A stretch of DNA of 64,000 bases. It comes from Gammaproteobacteria bacterium. GTDB lineage: Bacteria > Pseudomonadota > Gammaproteobacteria > Pseudomonadales > Pseudohongiellaceae. Location of the stretch: NCBI GenBank assembly GCA_021773355.1, contig JAJFKE010000046.1, positions 62,001 through 126,000 on the forward strand. The letters run 5' to 3'. Below are positions 49,556 through 60,313 of this stretch, in pieces (within the stretch, counting starts at the first letter, position 1; the number at the start of each line of letters is the position of its first letter). The position numbers and the translations under genes are program-made. The notes under the pieces were generated by a model. It was not told the origin of the DNA and ran no database searches. It was given only the letters and a program-made list of their open reading frames with translations.

Positions 49556-50917
49556 ATGGCGACTGACGCTGACGACCGTCTTACTATAATCGTTGGGCTA
49601 GGAGGTACGGGGCTATCCTGTGCCAAGTACTTTGCTGCTCAGGGCGAAAAATTCAAAGTTGTTGATAGCAGAGAGGACCCGCCAGGACTCAGTGCCCTAA
49701 AAGATCTATTGCCAGAAGTTGAGTATGAGCTGGGCGGTTTTTCCGTTGAGACATTTTTGCGAGCGAAACGCTTAGTGGTTAGCCCGGGAGTGAGTCTTCG
49801 TGCCGAGGCAATTGTTGCCGCGCAAAAAGTAGGAGTTCCCATTACCGGAGATATTGATATTTTTTCGAAGCAAGTAAGTGCTCCGATAATTGCTATCACT
49901 GGATCCAATGGCAAGAGCACGGTTGTGGCCATATTGGCGGAGATACTAAAAGAGGCTGGAATAAATTTCGGTCTTGGTGGAAATCTGGATGGGGAAAATT
50001 TCAAACCAGCATTAGATCTGCTGACCGAAGAAAAGAAACAGTTGTATGTGTTGGAGTTGTCCAGTTTTCAGTTAGAAACCACCGAAAACTTAGCTGCCGA
50101 AGTGGCCACGGTGTTGAATTTAAGCTCAGATCACATGGATCGATACGAAAGCCTTGATGAGTATCTTAATGCTAAACAAAAGATATTCAATGGTTGCAAA
50201 CAGGTGGTGATTAATCGCGAAGACAGAAGTAGTTATCCCATTGCAGAGAGTGAAGCGGCAGTTTGGGACTTTGGTTTTGGTAGACCGGGCGTGAATGGAT
50301 TGGGATTGTTAGAAGAAGATGGTGACCAATACTTAGCCTACCAGTTTGAAAAATTAGTTTCAGTCAACGAATTGAAAGTGTTTGGCCAGCACAATATATC
50401 GAATGTGTTGGCTGCTATATCTCTAGCAATGGCGGTTGATGTAGACATGAAATCGATATCGTCGGCAATTACTAAATTTGCAGGTTTACCACATCGCTGT
50501 CAGTGGGTTGCCAATGTTTCGGGAGTTGAATTTTATAACGACTCCAAAGGCACTAATGTCGGAGCAACCGTGGCGGCAGTAGAAGGTTTAGGCCAACGTA
50601 TCGCTGGGCACATTATTCTGATTGCTGGTGGTATGTCAAAGGGTGCCGATTTTTCTCCTTTGGTTCCCGCTATTAATAAATGGAGTAAGGAAGTGATTCT
50701 AATAGGACAGGATGCGGTGGAAATGGCCTCCTACCTTGATACTGATATCCAGACATATTTCGCGAACGATATGCAGGATGCGGTTGAAGTGGCCTTGCAA
50801 CACGCCATTGCAGGTGATGCCGTGCTGCTGTCCCCGGCCTGTGCCAGCTTCGATATGTTTGAAAACTTTGAACATCGGGGCTATGCGTTTATTCAATCTG
50901 TGGAGAGTTTGCAATGA
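49556..50917 (+). CDS. murD: UDP-MurNAc-L-Ala:D-glutamate ligase
   Basis: 453 residues. Adds D-Glu to UDP-MurNAc-L-Ala. N-terminal Rossmann motif IIVGLGGTGLSCAKYF, ATP loop ITGSNGKSTVVAIL near 114-127, and NDSKGTNVGAT near 327-337. Cytosolic member of the dcw Mur ligases. Overlaps ftsW by 4 bases. Confidence 0.96.
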   Translation: MATDADDRLTIIVGLGGTGLSCAKYFAAQGEKFKVVDSREDPPGLSALKDLLPEVEYELGGFSVETFLRAKRLVVSPGVSLRAEAIVAAQKVGVPITGDIDIFSKQVSAPIIAITGSNGKSTVVAILAEILKEAGINFGLGGNLDGENFKPALDLLTEEKKQLYVLELSSFQLETTENLAAEVATVLNLSSDHMDRYESLDEYLNAKQKIFNGCKQVVINREDRSSYPIAESEAAVWDFGFGRPGVNGLGLLEEDGDQYLAYQFEKLVSVNELKVFGQHNISNVLAAISLAMAVDVDMKSISSAITKFAGLPHRCQWVANVSGVEFYNDSKGTNVGATVAAVEGLGQRIAGHIILIAGGMSKGADFSPLVPAINKWSKEVILIGQDAVEMASYLDTDIQTYFANDMQDAVEVALQHAIAGDAVLLSPACASFDMFENFEHRGYAFIQSVESLQ

Positions 50918-52098
50918 GTATGGCCCGGGCCCTACAGCCTACAAATGGATTCGCGAATAGTCTTACGCCGCGTCCTATGAACGGTATTCTGCTGCTGACC
51001 TTTCTGCTGTTGTTCATTGGCTTATTGATGATGACATCTGCATCGGTTGAAATAGCCAGTAGCCAATATGCCGATCCGTTTTTCTTTCTCAAACGACAAC
51101 TGGTCTTCGCGATTGTAGGTATTTTTGTGATGGCGGCAACTCTACACGTCCCGGTAAATACTTGGCGCGCTTTAAGTTGGTATCTGTTAATGGGATCGTT
51201 TGCACTTCTATTACTAGTTCTTGTCCCCGGGGTTGGTGAATCTATAAAAGGAAGTACCAGGAGAATTGATTTGGTGGTTTTCGATCTACAGCCATCAGAG
51301 TTAGCCAAAGTATTCATCGTAATCTATCTAGCGGCATTTCTAGAAAGACAACTGGATGAAGTCAGAGAGAAATGGTCTGGGTTTTATAAGCCTCTTTTGG
51401 TGGTAGGTGCAGCGGTCGCCTTGTTTCACTTTCAGCCTGATCATGGAACCATGGTGATTTTGACGCTTACCGCTTTGTGTATGATTTTTCTTGCTGGAGC
51501 TAAATTCTATCGCATCTTATTAATGCTCACCCTTTGCATGGGGGGCATTGCCCTGCTAGCCGTCATGAAGCCCTATGTAATTGATCGAATTACATCCTTT
51601 CTTGATCCCTGGGCTGTGGAGAACGTAACCAATGGAGGTTATCAGCAGGCGATGGCGCAAGTAGCATTTGGGCGCGGCGAATGGCTTGGAGTTGGTCTGG
51701 GAAATAGTATACAGAAACTCTATTTTCTACCTGAGGCACACAATGATTTTGTGTTCGCTATTATCGGGGAAGAGCTGGGCTTGCTTGGTGTTGTAACGGT
51801 AATTCTCCTTTTCTGTGCACTCATTTACAAGGCGTTTTCAATTGGTCAGAAAGCGCAGCAAAACGGTAGTCTGTTTGCCGCCTTCTTTGCCTACGGCCTT
51901 GGACTTCTATTTGCAGGTCAGACCATGATCAACGTTGGGGCTAGTATCAGTCTGCTACCGGTTAAGGGGCTCACGCTTCCCTTTCTAAGCTATGGCGGGG
52001 CAAGTCTTATTATGAGTTTTTTTATGATAGGGCTTCTGGTGCGAATTCAGTACGAAACTGAATGCAAAGTCGATGGCAAGGCAGGAGTAGAATTCTGA
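50914..52098 (+). CDS. ftsW: Septal peptidoglycan polymerase FtsW (SEDS family)
   Basis: 394 residues, ten membrane helices. SEDS glycosyltransferase that polymerises lipid II at the septum with FtsI. Family motifs: FQPDHGTMVILTLTA near 171-185 (catalytic Asp in the fourth loop region) and SLLPVKGLTLPFLSYGGASLI near 347-367 (segments PVKGLTLPFLSYGG). Two bases before murG. Confidence 0.96.
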   Translation: MSMARALQPTNGFANSLTPRPMNGILLLTFLLLFIGLLMMTSASVEIASSQYADPFFFLKRQLVFAIVGIFVMAATLHVPVNTWRALSWYLLMGSFALLLLVLVPGVGESIKGSTRRIDLVVFDLQPSELAKVFIVIYLAAFLERQLDEVREKWSGFYKPLLVVGAAVALFHFQPDHGTMVILTLTALCMIFLAGAKFYRILLMLTLCMGGIALLAVMKPYVIDRITSFLDPWAVENVTNGGYQQAMAQVAFGRGEWLGVGLGNSIQKLYFLPEAHNDFVFAIIGEELGLLGVVTVILLFCALIYKAFSIGQKAQQNGSLFAAFFAYGLGLLFAGQTMINVGASISLLPVKGLTLPFLSYGGASLIMSFFMIGLLVRIQYETECKVDGKAGVEF

Positions 52099-52100
52099 TC

Positions 52101-53201
52101 ATGGTTGCCGAGCACACAATCGTATTGATTATGGCAGCCGGAACTGGCGGTCATGTTTTTCCGGCTTTGTCGATCGCGCAAAAACTGCAAGCGCAGGGTG
52201 TGCGCACAGAATGGATGGGAACCAAGAATGGCATGGAAAATCGACTTCTAAAGGGGACAGGAATAACAATTCATGCAGTCTCTGCGAAAGGATTAAAGGG
52301 GAAGGGAATACTGCGCCTTCTTCTAGCACCGCCTATGCTAGTGGCAGCCTTGATTCAATCTATGGCAGTAATTTTCCGCGTTAAGCCGAATTGTGTGTTG
52401 GGTATGGGAGGTTTTGTATCGGGTCCGGGTGGCGTTGCGGCAAAGCTATTGGGGAAGCGCCTGATAATTCATGAGCAAAATGCCGTGCCGGGATTTACCA
52501 ATAAGGTGTTAGCGAAAATTGCGGACAGGGTCTTCGAGGCATTTCCTAATACCTTCAAACCTGGCATGAAGATTATTCATACCGGTAATCCTGTGCGTAA
52601 GGAAATTGCCGCTCTTGCAGATACTTCTCGCGAAATAGGGAGTTCCACAAGAGCATTGCAAATTCTGGTGCTTGGCGGTAGTCAAGGAGCTTCGGCTATT
52701 AACGAAGTGCTGCCCGCCTTATTGGTAAATTGGCCGGGAGAAACCCGGCCTGCTGTGCTGCATCAAACAGGTGACAATACCTTGCAACAAACCGCAGCAA
52801 GCTATCGTTCTAAGGGTCTGGAGAGTACGGGTCATGTTGAAGTAGTAGCCTTTATCAATGATATGGCTAGCGCCTACACGTGGGCAGATTTGGTTATTTG
52901 TCGTTCCGGTGCCAGCACGGTGAGTGAGCTGGCTGCGGTTGGATTGCCATCAATATTAGTTCCCTATCCGCATCACAGTGATCAACAACAGACTCATAAC
53001 GCAAATTGGTTGGTGCGTGCCGGTGCAGCTTTTTTAGTAGAGCAGTGCGATTTGACGGTAAATTCTCTGACCAGCCTGTTGCTGGATTTAGAGATGAACC
53101 GAATGAAATTGCAGCAAATGAGCGAAGCAGCAAAATCCATTGCCATCTGTAATGCTGACGAATTGATTGCCTCGCGGTGCCTGGAGATGGCTCATGCATA
53201 G
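52101..53201 (+). CDS. murG: Lipid II synthase MurG
   Basis: 366 residues from ATG 52101; the frame runs upstream into ftsW. GT-B glycosyltransferase that adds GlcNAc to lipid I on the inner face of the membrane. Loops: [12 protein letters not shown] near 11-22, [11 protein letters not shown] near 101-111, GGSQGA near 191-196, and the C-terminal donor-site [25 protein letters not shown] (from about residue 267). Overlaps murC by 8 bases. Confidence 0.97.
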   Translation: MVAEHTIVLIMAAGTGGHVFPALSIAQKLQAQGVRTEWMGTKNGMENRLLKGTGITIHAVSAKGLKGKGILRLLLAPPMLVAALIQSMAVIFRVKPNCVLGMGGFVSGPGGVAAKLLGKRLIIHEQNAVPGFTNKVLAKIADRVFEAFPNTFKPGMKIIHTGNPVRKEIAALADTSREIGSSTRALQILVLGGSQGASAINEVLPALLVNWPGETRPAVLHQTGDNTLQQTAASYRSKGLESTGHVEVVAFINDMASAYTWADLVICRSGASTVSELAAVGLPSILVPYPHHSDQQQTHNANWLVRAGAAFLVEQCDLTVNSLTSLLLDLEMNRMKLQQMSEAAKSIAICNADELIASRCLEMAHA

Positions 53202-54621
53202 TGCGGCAAATAGACACGTGATACCGGAAATGCGGCGTATTAATACCATACACTTTGTCGGCATAGGTGGTGCTGGCATGTGTGGCGTGGCAGAGGTGTT
53301 GCTTAATCAAGGATACAAAATAAGTGGTTCAGATCTGAAGGAATCTCCGAACACGCTGAGGTTGGGATCAATGGGGGTGGAAATATTTTTTGGCCACGAT
53401 GCCGCCAACGTCAAGAATGCCGACGTAGTCGTTTACTCGAGTGCTATTGATGAAAAAAATCCTGAAATAAAAGCAGCAATCAAGCTTGCCAAACCTTTAA
53501 TAGCACGAGCGGAAATGCTTGCCGAGTTAATGCGCTATCGGCATTCGATCGCTATAGCTGGCACACACGGTAAAACCACTACAACCAGCATTGTTGCGTC
53601 AGTATTGGCTGAGGCAGGCTTCGATCCAACTTTCGTTATTGGGGGTTTATTAAATAGTGCAGGAACTAATGCTCGTCTTGGGGAGAGCAGATATCTAGTG
53701 GCCGAGGCAGATGAAAGTGATGCCTCGTTCATGCATTTACAGCCAATGGTTGCTGTGGTTACAAATATTGAAGCGGATCACATGAGTACCTATGGGGGAG
53801 ATTTCGAAAATCTAAAAAAATATTTCATCGATTTTCTACATAACCTGCCTTTCTACGGGCTCGCAGTATTATGTATTGACGATCCCGTAGTGCGTGAGGT
53901 TTTGCCGCGAATATCCAGACCCAAGATAACTTACGGTTTTTCGAAAGATGCAGATTTTAGAATTATCAATCTAACTCAACAAGAAAGAATCACTCATTTC
54001 GATATTGTGCGTAGAGAGGCAAGGGATACGCTCAGCATTACTTTGAATATGCCAGGTCGACACAATGCTCTCAATGCAGCTGCGGCCGTTGCCATCGCCA
54101 GCGATGAGGGCATTAAGACCATAGATATTCAGAATGGCATCAAGAATTTTGCAGGCGTGGGTAGACGCTTCGATGTGCAGGGGGAATTCCCCATCGCCGA
54201 TGGTACGGTGTTGCTGATTGATGACTACGGTCACCATCCCACCGAAGTTGCTGCTACTCTGCGAGCCCTGAGAGACGGTTGGCCGGACAACCGCCTAGTC
54301 ATGATCTATCAGCCTCATCGATATAGCCGCACCAAAGATTTGTACGAGGACTTCGTAGAAGTGTTGGGCGAGGCCGATGTGTTGCTGTTGCTTGAAGTTT
54401 ACTCCGCAGGTGAGAAAAAAATCGCCAGTGCAGATTCCAGAAGCCTGTGCAGGAGCATCCGATTACGTGGAAAGGTCGATCCCGTGTACGTAAAAGAAGA
54501 GTCTGAGGTGCACGAAATCCTGGTCAATTTAATTCGGCCTGGGGACATCATTTTGACGCAGGGAGCGGGAAGTGTTGGCTCTTTGGCCAAACAATTGGCG
54601 AATATGGGCTTTAAAGCTTAA
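53194..54621 (+). CDS. murC: UDP-MurNAc:L-alanine ligase
   Basis: 475 residues from ATG 53194 (GGAG upstream, overlapping the murG stop). Starts the stem peptide by adding L-Ala. [17 protein letters not shown] near 19-35 binds UDP-MurNAc; [15 protein letters not shown] near 119-133 binds [13 protein letters not shown] near 341-350 is a further family motif. It acts before MurD, E and F. Confidence 0.97.
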   Translation: MHSAANRHVIPEMRRINTIHFVGIGGAGMCGVAEVLLNQGYKISGSDLKESPNTLRLGSMGVEIFFGHDAANVKNADVVVYSSAIDEKNPEIKAAIKLAKPLIARAEMLAELMRYRHSIAIAGTHGKTTTTSIVASVLAEAGFDPTFVIGGLLNSAGTNARLGESRYLVAEADESDASFMHLQPMVAVVTNIEADHMSTYGGDFENLKKYFIDFLHNLPFYGLAVLCIDDPVVREVLPRISRPKITYGFSKDADFRIINLTQQERITHFDIVRREARDTLSITLNMPGRHNALNAAAAVAIASDEGIKTIDIQNGIKNFAGVGRRFDVQGEFPIADGTVLLIDDYGHHPTEVAATLRALRDGWPDNRLVMIYQPHRYSRTKDLYEDFVEVLGEADVLLLLEVYSAGEKKIASADSRSLCRSIRLRGKVDPVYVKEESEVHEILVNLIRPGDIILTQGAGSVGSLAKQLANMGFKA

Positions 54622-54673
54622 TTAATTGATTTTTATAGAAGATTTTTGCATTTAACTGTCAAGAAAATGAGAA

Positions 54674-55612
54674 ATGAGAACGATAAATAGAGAGAAAATA
54701 GTCGCAAATTGTGGACATGTAATCGTACTCAAGGGTGGCGATTCCGCAGAGCGTGAAATTTCTCTGCTTAGTGGTGCGGCGGTCTATCAAGGCCTGCTCC
54801 GATTGGGCATAAGAGCTAGTGAATTAGACGTAGGTGACAATGTTGTAAAAGACCTGATCACCTTGGACCCGGATTTGGCACTAATCATGTTGCACGGTCA
54901 GGGAGGTGAAGACGGAACCATACAGGGACTCTTGGAAATACTGAAGATTCCTTACTCCGGAAGTGGTGTGTTGGCATCGGCTTTGGCAATGGACAAGGTT
55001 AAGAGCAAATTGATTTGGCAGCGATTGGGTTTGAATACTGCTGAATTCATGATTTTGAATGAGTCAACCGATTGGCAGGCGGCTATAGAAAAATTGGGAG
55101 TCGCTGTTGTTAAACCGGTAAACGGTGGATCTAGTCTTGGCATAGCAATTGTGAAAGAAGCGGAGGCCTTGAAAAAGCAATTCGAGATTGCCAGCGAATT
55201 TGATTCGCTTGTTATGGCGGAAAAATGTGTGATAGGCAGCGAATTTTCGGTTGGAGTAATACAGGATCAATTATTACCAGCGGTGCAGTTGAATACAAAG
55301 AGAGAGTTCTTCGATTTCGACGCAAAGTACGTCGATGAGGATACAGAAATAAAATGTCCTGCGGAACTGAGCGAAGACAAGCAACTTGAGTTGAACGAAT
55401 TGGTGGGCGCTGCATACGCAAGCCTTGGTTGTGAAGGACTTGCCAGAATTGATGTTATGCAGGACCAAGATGAAGTTTTTTATTTGCTAGAGTTGAATAC
55501 AATTCCGGGAATGACAGATCACAGTTTTGTGCCAATGGCAGCAAAGCAATCAGGATTAGGATTCGATGATTTACTTCTTAGAATTTTGGAATTAGAGCAG
55601 GCTGCGAGTTAA
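54674..55612 (+). CDS. ddlB: D-alanine:D-alanine ligase
   Basis: 312 residues, ATP-grasp fold. Makes the D-Ala-D-Ala dipeptide used by MurF. N-terminal LKGGDSAEREISLLSG near 17-32, LHGQGGEDGTIQGLLE near 75-90, central PVNGGSSLGIAIV, and LELNTIPGMTDHS near the C-terminus. The usual dcw position between murC and ftsQ. Confidence 0.95.
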   Translation: MRTINREKIVANCGHVIVLKGGDSAEREISLLSGAAVYQGLLRLGIRASELDVGDNVVKDLITLDPDLALIMLHGQGGEDGTIQGLLEILKIPYSGSGVLASALAMDKVKSKLIWQRLGLNTAEFMILNESTDWQAAIEKLGVAVVKPVNGGSSLGIAIVKEAEALKKQFEIASEFDSLVMAEKCVIGSEFSVGVIQDQLLPAVQLNTKREFFDFDAKYVDEDTEIKCPAELSEDKQLELNELVGAAYASLGCEGLARIDVMQDQDEVFYLLELNTIPGMTDHSFVPMAAKQSGLGFDDLLLRILELEQAAS

Positions 55613-55614
55613 TC

Positions 55615-56430
55615 ATGGTGAGTGTAAATAGAGCAATCCGGACCGGTAGTGGCATTCATGCCATTCGCCGTAATTCGTTTGCGGGCAATCAGCCCTTAAA
55701 GCCAAAGTCTTCGGGAAAGCGTAGCCTGTATATATTAGCTGCCCTAGTTATTGGTATTTGTATTGTGCTGGTACAGAATCATGAGGATGTTGCTGGATTT
55801 ATTAATCGCCCTGTTAGCAAAGTCAGAATAGAAAACCAATGGCAGAGAGTTAGTGAGGCAGAGATCGGCACCTTACTTTCAGATTTTTTGGGAAACGGCT
55901 TCTTCGACTTCGATGTAGTCGGCGCCAAGTACGAACTTGAACAGCACCCCTGGGTATTGCAAGCCTCGGTAAAGAGAATTTGGCCAGACACACTTTCATT
56001 GCAATTAGTGGAGCAGGTAGCTATTGCCCGTTGGGGTGAATCTCAGTTATTGAATCAGTACGGTGAATTATTTCAGCCGGGCAGGATTAAAGAGTTAAGT
56101 TCGCTACCTCTGCTAACAGGACCGGTAGACAGTCAGAAAATTGTTATGCAACAGTATCAGAAGCTCAATCAAATCTTATTTCCTGCTGGATTGCGACTGT
56201 CAGGCCTAAGTTTGAGTAAGCGAGGAAGTTGGGAGTATCTGCTTAATGATGGAATGCAGGTTGCAGCAGGAAGAAAAGACGTGGTTGTAAAAACTCAACG
56301 ATTCGTAGATTTCTATCAAAGTCAGCCGCCGGAACAGTCATCTCAGTTTCTCTCCATAGATCTGAGATACGGTAACGGAATAGCTGTTAAAGGCAGTGAG
56401 ACGAATTTTACGGGAGTGGCAATTAGGTGA
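55615..56430 (+). CDS. ftsQ: Cell division protein FtsQ
   Basis: 271 residues. A basic cytoplasmic tail, one membrane helix (about 38-54), a POTRA domain starting at VSKVRIENQWQRVS (about 64-130), and the FtsQ beta domain (about 135-260). It recruits FtsL and FtsB and controls septal synthesis. Three bases after ddlB. Confidence 0.93.
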   Translation: MVSVNRAIRTGSGIHAIRRNSFAGNQPLKPKSSGKRSLYILAALVIGICIVLVQNHEDVAGFINRPVSKVRIENQWQRVSEAEIGTLLSDFLGNGFFDFDVVGAKYELEQHPWVLQASVKRIWPDTLSLQLVEQVAIARWGESQLLNQYGELFQPGRIKELSSLPLLTGPVDSQKIVMQQYQKLNQILFPAGLRLSGLSLSKRGSWEYLLNDGMQVAAGRKDVVVKTQRFVDFYQSQPPEQSSQFLSIDLRYGNGIAVKGSETNFTGVAIR

Positions 56431-56500
56431 GTAAGTTGCGGGAAAAATACGGTAGAAATATTCGACGACCGTTATCTGGAGGCCAAAGGGTTCCCTAGTT

Positions 56501-57736
56501 ATGAATGAATCAGCAAGCGAAAATATGATTGTCGGATTGGATATCGGTACCTCCAAGGTAGTGGCAATAGTGGGTGAAATAAATGCAGACGGAGGTCTGG
56601 ACATAGTCGGCATTGGTAGTCACCGATCACGCGGTCTCAAGAAAGGAACGGTTGTCAACATCGAGTCTACGGTTGAGTCGATTCAGCGTGCGATAGAAGA
56701 AGCAGAATTAATGGCGGGTTGCCAGATTCATTCTGTATACGCAGGAATCGCTGGAAGTCATATTCGCAGCATGAACTCTCACGGAATTGTCGCAATTCGT
56801 GATGGCGAAGTAATGAAAGCTGATATCGAAAGAGTTATCGATGCTGCGCAAGCTGTTGCAATCCCGGCGGATCAGAAAGTGCTGCATATTTTGCCGCAGG
56901 AATACATTATCGATTCTCAGGAAGGTGTTAAAGAGCCACTGGGAATGTCAGGGGTGCGCTTGGAAGCAAAGGTGCATTTGGTGACTTGTGCGATAAACGC
57001 TGTGCAGAACATTGAGAAATGTATTAAGCGCTGCGGCTTGGAAACAGAAGAAATTATTTTGGAACAATTGGCCTCGGCTTATAGCGTACTCACTGAAGAT
57101 GAAAAAGAACTGGGTGTTTGTCTCGTGGATATCGGCGGAGGCACTACGGATATTGCAATATTCACGGAAGGCGCAATTCGTCACACCGGCGTCATACCCA
57201 TCGCTGGGGATCAGGTAACAAATGACATCGCAATGGCCCTGCGAACGCCGACGGAATATGCGGAAGAAATAAAAATTAAGTATGCCTGCGCTTTAACACA
57301 ACTTGCTAGTGCAGACGAAACTTTGAAAGTTCCCAGTGTGGGAGATCGCGCACCCAGAGAGCTTTCCCGGCAAGCACTGGCTGAGGTTGTCGAGCCTCGA
57401 TATGACGAACTATTCACTCTGGTGCGGGCAGAATTGCAACGAAGTGGCTTTGAAAACTTGCTGGCAGCCGGTGTGGTGCTAACCGGTGGTACCAGCAAAA
57501 TGGAAGGTGTAGTTGATCTTGCCGAAGAGATTTTCCATGCGCCTGTGAGGATAGGAGTTCCTCATAATGTCAATGGATTAGCCGATATTGTAAGAAACCC
57601 GATTTATTCTACTGGAGTTGGGTTATTGCTGTATGGCTTAAAACAATATCAGGAAAGAGGTGGAATTGATTCTAAGCGTGAACCACAAATTCAAATTGTG
57701 GATAGGGTGAAGGGTTGGTTTCAAGGAAATTTTTAA
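56501..57736 (+). CDS. ftsA: Cell division protein FtsA
   Basis: 411 residues, actin-like ATPase. Phosphate-1 loop GLDIGTSKVVAIVGE near 12-26, phosphate-2 DIGGGTTDIAIF near 210-221, adenosine motif TGGTSKMEG near 329-337. The C-terminal amphipathic helix RVKGWFQGNF anchors FtsZ polymers to the membrane. Located 70 bases after ftsQ. Confidence 0.97.
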   Translation: MNESASENMIVGLDIGTSKVVAIVGEINADGGLDIVGIGSHRSRGLKKGTVVNIESTVESIQRAIEEAELMAGCQIHSVYAGIAGSHIRSMNSHGIVAIRDGEVMKADIERVIDAAQAVAIPADQKVLHILPQEYIIDSQEGVKEPLGMSGVRLEAKVHLVTCAINAVQNIEKCIKRCGLETEEIILEQLASAYSVLTEDEKELGVCLVDIGGGTTDIAIFTEGAIRHTGVIPIAGDQVTNDIAMALRTPTEYAEEIKIKYACALTQLASADETLKVPSVGDRAPRELSRQALAEVVEPRYDELFTLVRAELQRSGFENLLAAGVVLTGGTSKMEGVVDLAEEIFHAPVRIGVPHNVNGLADIVRNPIYSTGVGLLLYGLKQYQERGGIDSKREPQIQIVDRVKGWFQGNF

Positions 57737-57795
57737 TTTTAATATAAACAGTCAATAACCAACGCAGTTTAAGAATCATAAATGAAGGGGGCTAT

Positions 57796-58947
57796 ATGTT
57801 TGAATTAGTCGAGAACGTTGCACAAAGCGCTGAAATAAAAGTAATAGGCGTTGGTGGTGGCGGCGGAAATGCTGTACACCATATGATTAATAACCAGGTA
57901 GAAGGAGTTGAGTTCATCTGTGCGAATACGGATGCTCAAGCGTTAAATAACCTGAAAGCCAAGACTATATTGCAGATGGGAAGCAATATTACAAAAGGTC
58001 TTGGTGCAGGAGCTAATCCTGAAATTGGTCGGCAGGCAGCATTGGAAGATAGAGATGAGATAGCCGAGATACTATCCGGTGCCGACATGGTATTTATTAC
58101 TGCTGGCATGGGTGGTGGCACTGGAACAGGTGCGGCGCCGATAGTAGCTGAGGTTGCCCGAGAAATGGGTATTCTAACTGTTGCCATCGTAACTAGACCT
58201 TTTCCATTTGAAGGAAAGAAGCGCGCAAAGGTTGCCGAAGAAGGTATACGTCTGCTCAGCGAACACGTGGATTCACTGATAACGATTCCCAATGAAAAGT
58301 TGTTGGATGTGCTTGGTAAAGAGGCATCACTGTTGGAAGCTTTTAAGGCGGCTAACGATGTATTACTAGGTGCGGTTAAAGGTATCGCTGACTTGATTAT
58401 GAATCCTGGCATGATTAATGTCGATTTTGCTGATGTTAAGACCGTCATGTCTGAAATGGGCATGGCTATGATGGGCACAGGTACAGCTTCTGGAACCGAG
58501 CGCGCTCGTGAAGCTGCAGAAGCTGCTATTCGTAGCCCGCTATTGGAGGATGTCAATTTAGAGGGTGCGCGTGGCATATTGGTCAATATCACAGCTGGTG
58601 AAAGCCTTTCCTTGGGCGAGTTTTCAGAGGTTGGTGACACAATTGAGGAGTTTGCATCCGATGATGCTACGGTCGTCATAGGCACGGTGATTGATCCATC
58701 TCTGGAAACCGAAATGCGGGTTACCGTTGTTGCTACTGGTTTAGGTGGTGCGCATGCCCGGCCCACTAAAGTCGTGGACAATACAGATAAGGAAATGACC
58801 ACAGATTATCGACAATTGGATAAGCCCGCGATTATGCGAAACCGTCAAGGTTCTGGTCGTGCTGCTGCCGCTGCCAGGGTTGTGGGATCCGATACCGACA
58901 TGGATTACCTCGACATTCCGGCATTCTTGCGTAAGCAGGCCGATTAA
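57796..58947 (+). CDS. ftsZ: Cell division GTPase FtsZ
   Basis: 383 residues, tubulin-like. GTP motif GGGTGTGAAP near 107-116, IGVGGGGGNAVHHM near 17-30, and the T7 loop NVDFADVKTVMSEMG near 209-223 that completes GTP hydrolysis in the next subunit. The C-terminal peptide DIPAFLRKQAD binds FtsA and ZipA. It forms the Z ring. GGGGG lies just upstream of ATG. Confidence 0.98.
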   Translation: MFELVENVAQSAEIKVIGVGGGGGNAVHHMINNQVEGVEFICANTDAQALNNLKAKTILQMGSNITKGLGAGANPEIGRQAALEDRDEIAEILSGADMVFITAGMGGGTGTGAAPIVAEVAREMGILTVAIVTRPFPFEGKKRAKVAEEGIRLLSEHVDSLITIPNEKLLDVLGKEASLLEAFKAANDVLLGAVKGIADLIMNPGMINVDFADVKTVMSEMGMAMMGTGTASGTERAREAAEAAIRSPLLEDVNLEGARGILVNITAGESLSLGEFSEVGDTIEEFASDDATVVIGTVIDPSLETEMRVTVVATGLGGAHARPTKVVDNTDKEMTTDYRQLDKPAIMRNRQGSGRAAAAARVVGSDTDMDYLDIPAFLRKQAD

Positions 58948-59287
58948 TCCGGCGCAGTGCGGGGTTCCAAGCAGTAATCCTACACATGCCTGGTGGTATA
59001 GGGGGAACTTGCGTAGCTACAATTTCAGGTTCGGAAATGAAGTCCATTTAATTGGGTTATTCCGTGAATTTTGCTACCATGCCAAAGTTTTGTTAAAGGT
59101 CGTCGCTGTGAGCTGAAATCGGTAATTCCTGGGTCTTCTGATTCGTGTGGGAGCAATCAGAACCCGGATAACACCTCTGTACTAGAGCTGTATTCCGCAG
59201 ATCGCAATTGTAGTATGACACTGCACAACAGATGCTTGATTAAACGCAACATTTATCCCGATTAAATAAGACAGAAAGCGAAGACCT
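58948..59287. other. ftsZ-lpxC intergenic region (340 bases)
   Basis: No gene is supported. It holds a candidate promoter TTGGGT-17-TACCAT (59052-59080) and a strong hairpin: GGGT/TCTGATT (59131-59143) pairs with AATCAGA/ACCC (59155-59165), with a 2-base bulge and no T-run after it. Both would lie in the lpxC promoter and leader. Confidence 0.5.
59052..59080 (+). promoter_or_regulatory. Candidate lpxC promoter
   Basis: TTGGGT (59052-59057), a 17-base spacer, TACCAT (59075-59080) with TGC before it, an extended -10-like context. The leader would be about 200 bases. Confidence 0.35.
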
Positions 59288-60199
59288 ATGCTTAAACAAA
59301 GAACCCTGAAGAATGTGATTCGAGCTACCGGCGTCGGATTACACACTGGCGAAAAAGTCTACCTAACGCTACGACCAGCTCCGGTGAATAGCGGAATTAT
59401 ATTCACCCGCGTTGATTTGGATATTCCGGTAGAAATTCCTGCCAGGGCATCTAATGTTGGTGATACCACGCTCTCAACCTGCCTGGTGAAAGATGATGTA
59501 AGAATATCAACCATTGAGCATCTTATGTCAGCACTTTCTGGGCTGGGAATTGATAACGCGTTTATCGACGTTAGCGCACCCGAAGTACCAATAATGGATG
59601 GCAGCGCTGGCCCCTTCGTTTTTCTAATTCAATCTGCAGGTATCGAAGAACAGCCTGAACCTAAGCGGTTTATCAAGATTAAAAAGCCATTGCATCTGAA
59701 ACATGGTGACAAAGCTGTGAGTCTCGAACCTTTCGATGGTTTCAAAGTAAGTTACACCTTGCTTTACGATCATCCTGTTTATAAGAAGTACACCAAGAGT
59801 GCCACCATCGACTTCTCCAGCACTTCTTTTGTCAAAGAAGTGAGTCGAGCAAGAACTTTTGGTTTCATGCATGAATTTGAAGAACTAAGAAATAGAAATC
59901 TTGCCTTGGGTGCCAGTATGGACAACGCCATAGCAGTAGGTGATTACAAAGTACTTAACGAAGATGGCTTACGCTACGAAGATGAGTTTGTAAAACACAA
60001 GATCCTTGATTCTATTGGAGATTTATACCTTCTAGGCAATAGCCTGATAGGTGAGTTTAAGGGATATAAATCTGGACATGCCCTTAATAATGCTTTATTA
60101 AGAATGCTCGAAGTTAATAAAGACGCTTGGGAAATCGTCAGTTTCGATAAAGAAACAAATGTACCTATTTCCTATATGAAACCAGTATTGGCAGCTTAA
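59288..60199 (+). CDS. lpxC: UDP-3-O-acyl-N-acetylglucosamine deacetylase
   Basis: 303 residues. Zn2+ enzyme that performs the committed step of lipid A synthesis. Zinc ligands: [10 protein letters not shown] (His about 78) and the [14 protein letters not shown] segment (His and Asp about 237-241); the catalytic His is near the C-terminus in [10 protein letters not shown]. In E. coli its level is set by FtsH proteolysis; the C-terminus here (PVLAA) is non-polar, as favoured by that system. Conserved after ftsZ. Confidence 0.97.
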   Translation: MLKQRTLKNVIRATGVGLHTGEKVYLTLRPAPVNSGIIFTRVDLDIPVEIPARASNVGDTTLSTCLVKDDVRISTIEHLMSALSGLGIDNAFIDVSAPEVPIMDGSAGPFVFLIQSAGIEEQPEPKRFIKIKKPLHLKHGDKAVSLEPFDGFKVSYTLLYDHPVYKKYTKSATIDFSSTSFVKEVSRARTFGFMHEFEELRNRNLALGASMDNAIAVGDYKVLNEDGLRYEDEFVKHKILDSIGDLYLLGNSLIGEFKGYKSGHALNNALLRMLEVNKDAWEIVSFDKETNVPISYMKPVLAA

Positions 60200-60313
60200 T
60201 ATCGCCAAGCTCTCCTAACTATCTGATTTTAATGAGAAAATCTAGTTGGGCGTTGAAGTTTCTTAACTAGCCCCAAGTGTATTAACAGGCTTACTGAGAA
60301 TTTCGCTTAAACA

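Noticed and set aside
56484..56497. AAAGGGTTCCCTAG before ftsA, resembling the repeat ends
   Set aside because: Two differences from the CAGAGGGTCCCTAG core, including an extra base, and no TTAACTCC extension; chance resemblance likely.
57936..58802. Long 288-codon open frame antisense to ftsZ
   Set aside because: It mirrors the codon pattern of ftsZ, is Ser/Ala/Pro-rich, has no ribosome site and no recognisable domain; a shadow of the real gene.
59071..59265. 64-codon frame in the ftsZ-lpxC gap
   Set aside because: No ribosome site, unlikely composition (many Cys, Ser, Asn), and it overlaps the candidate promoter and leader hairpin.
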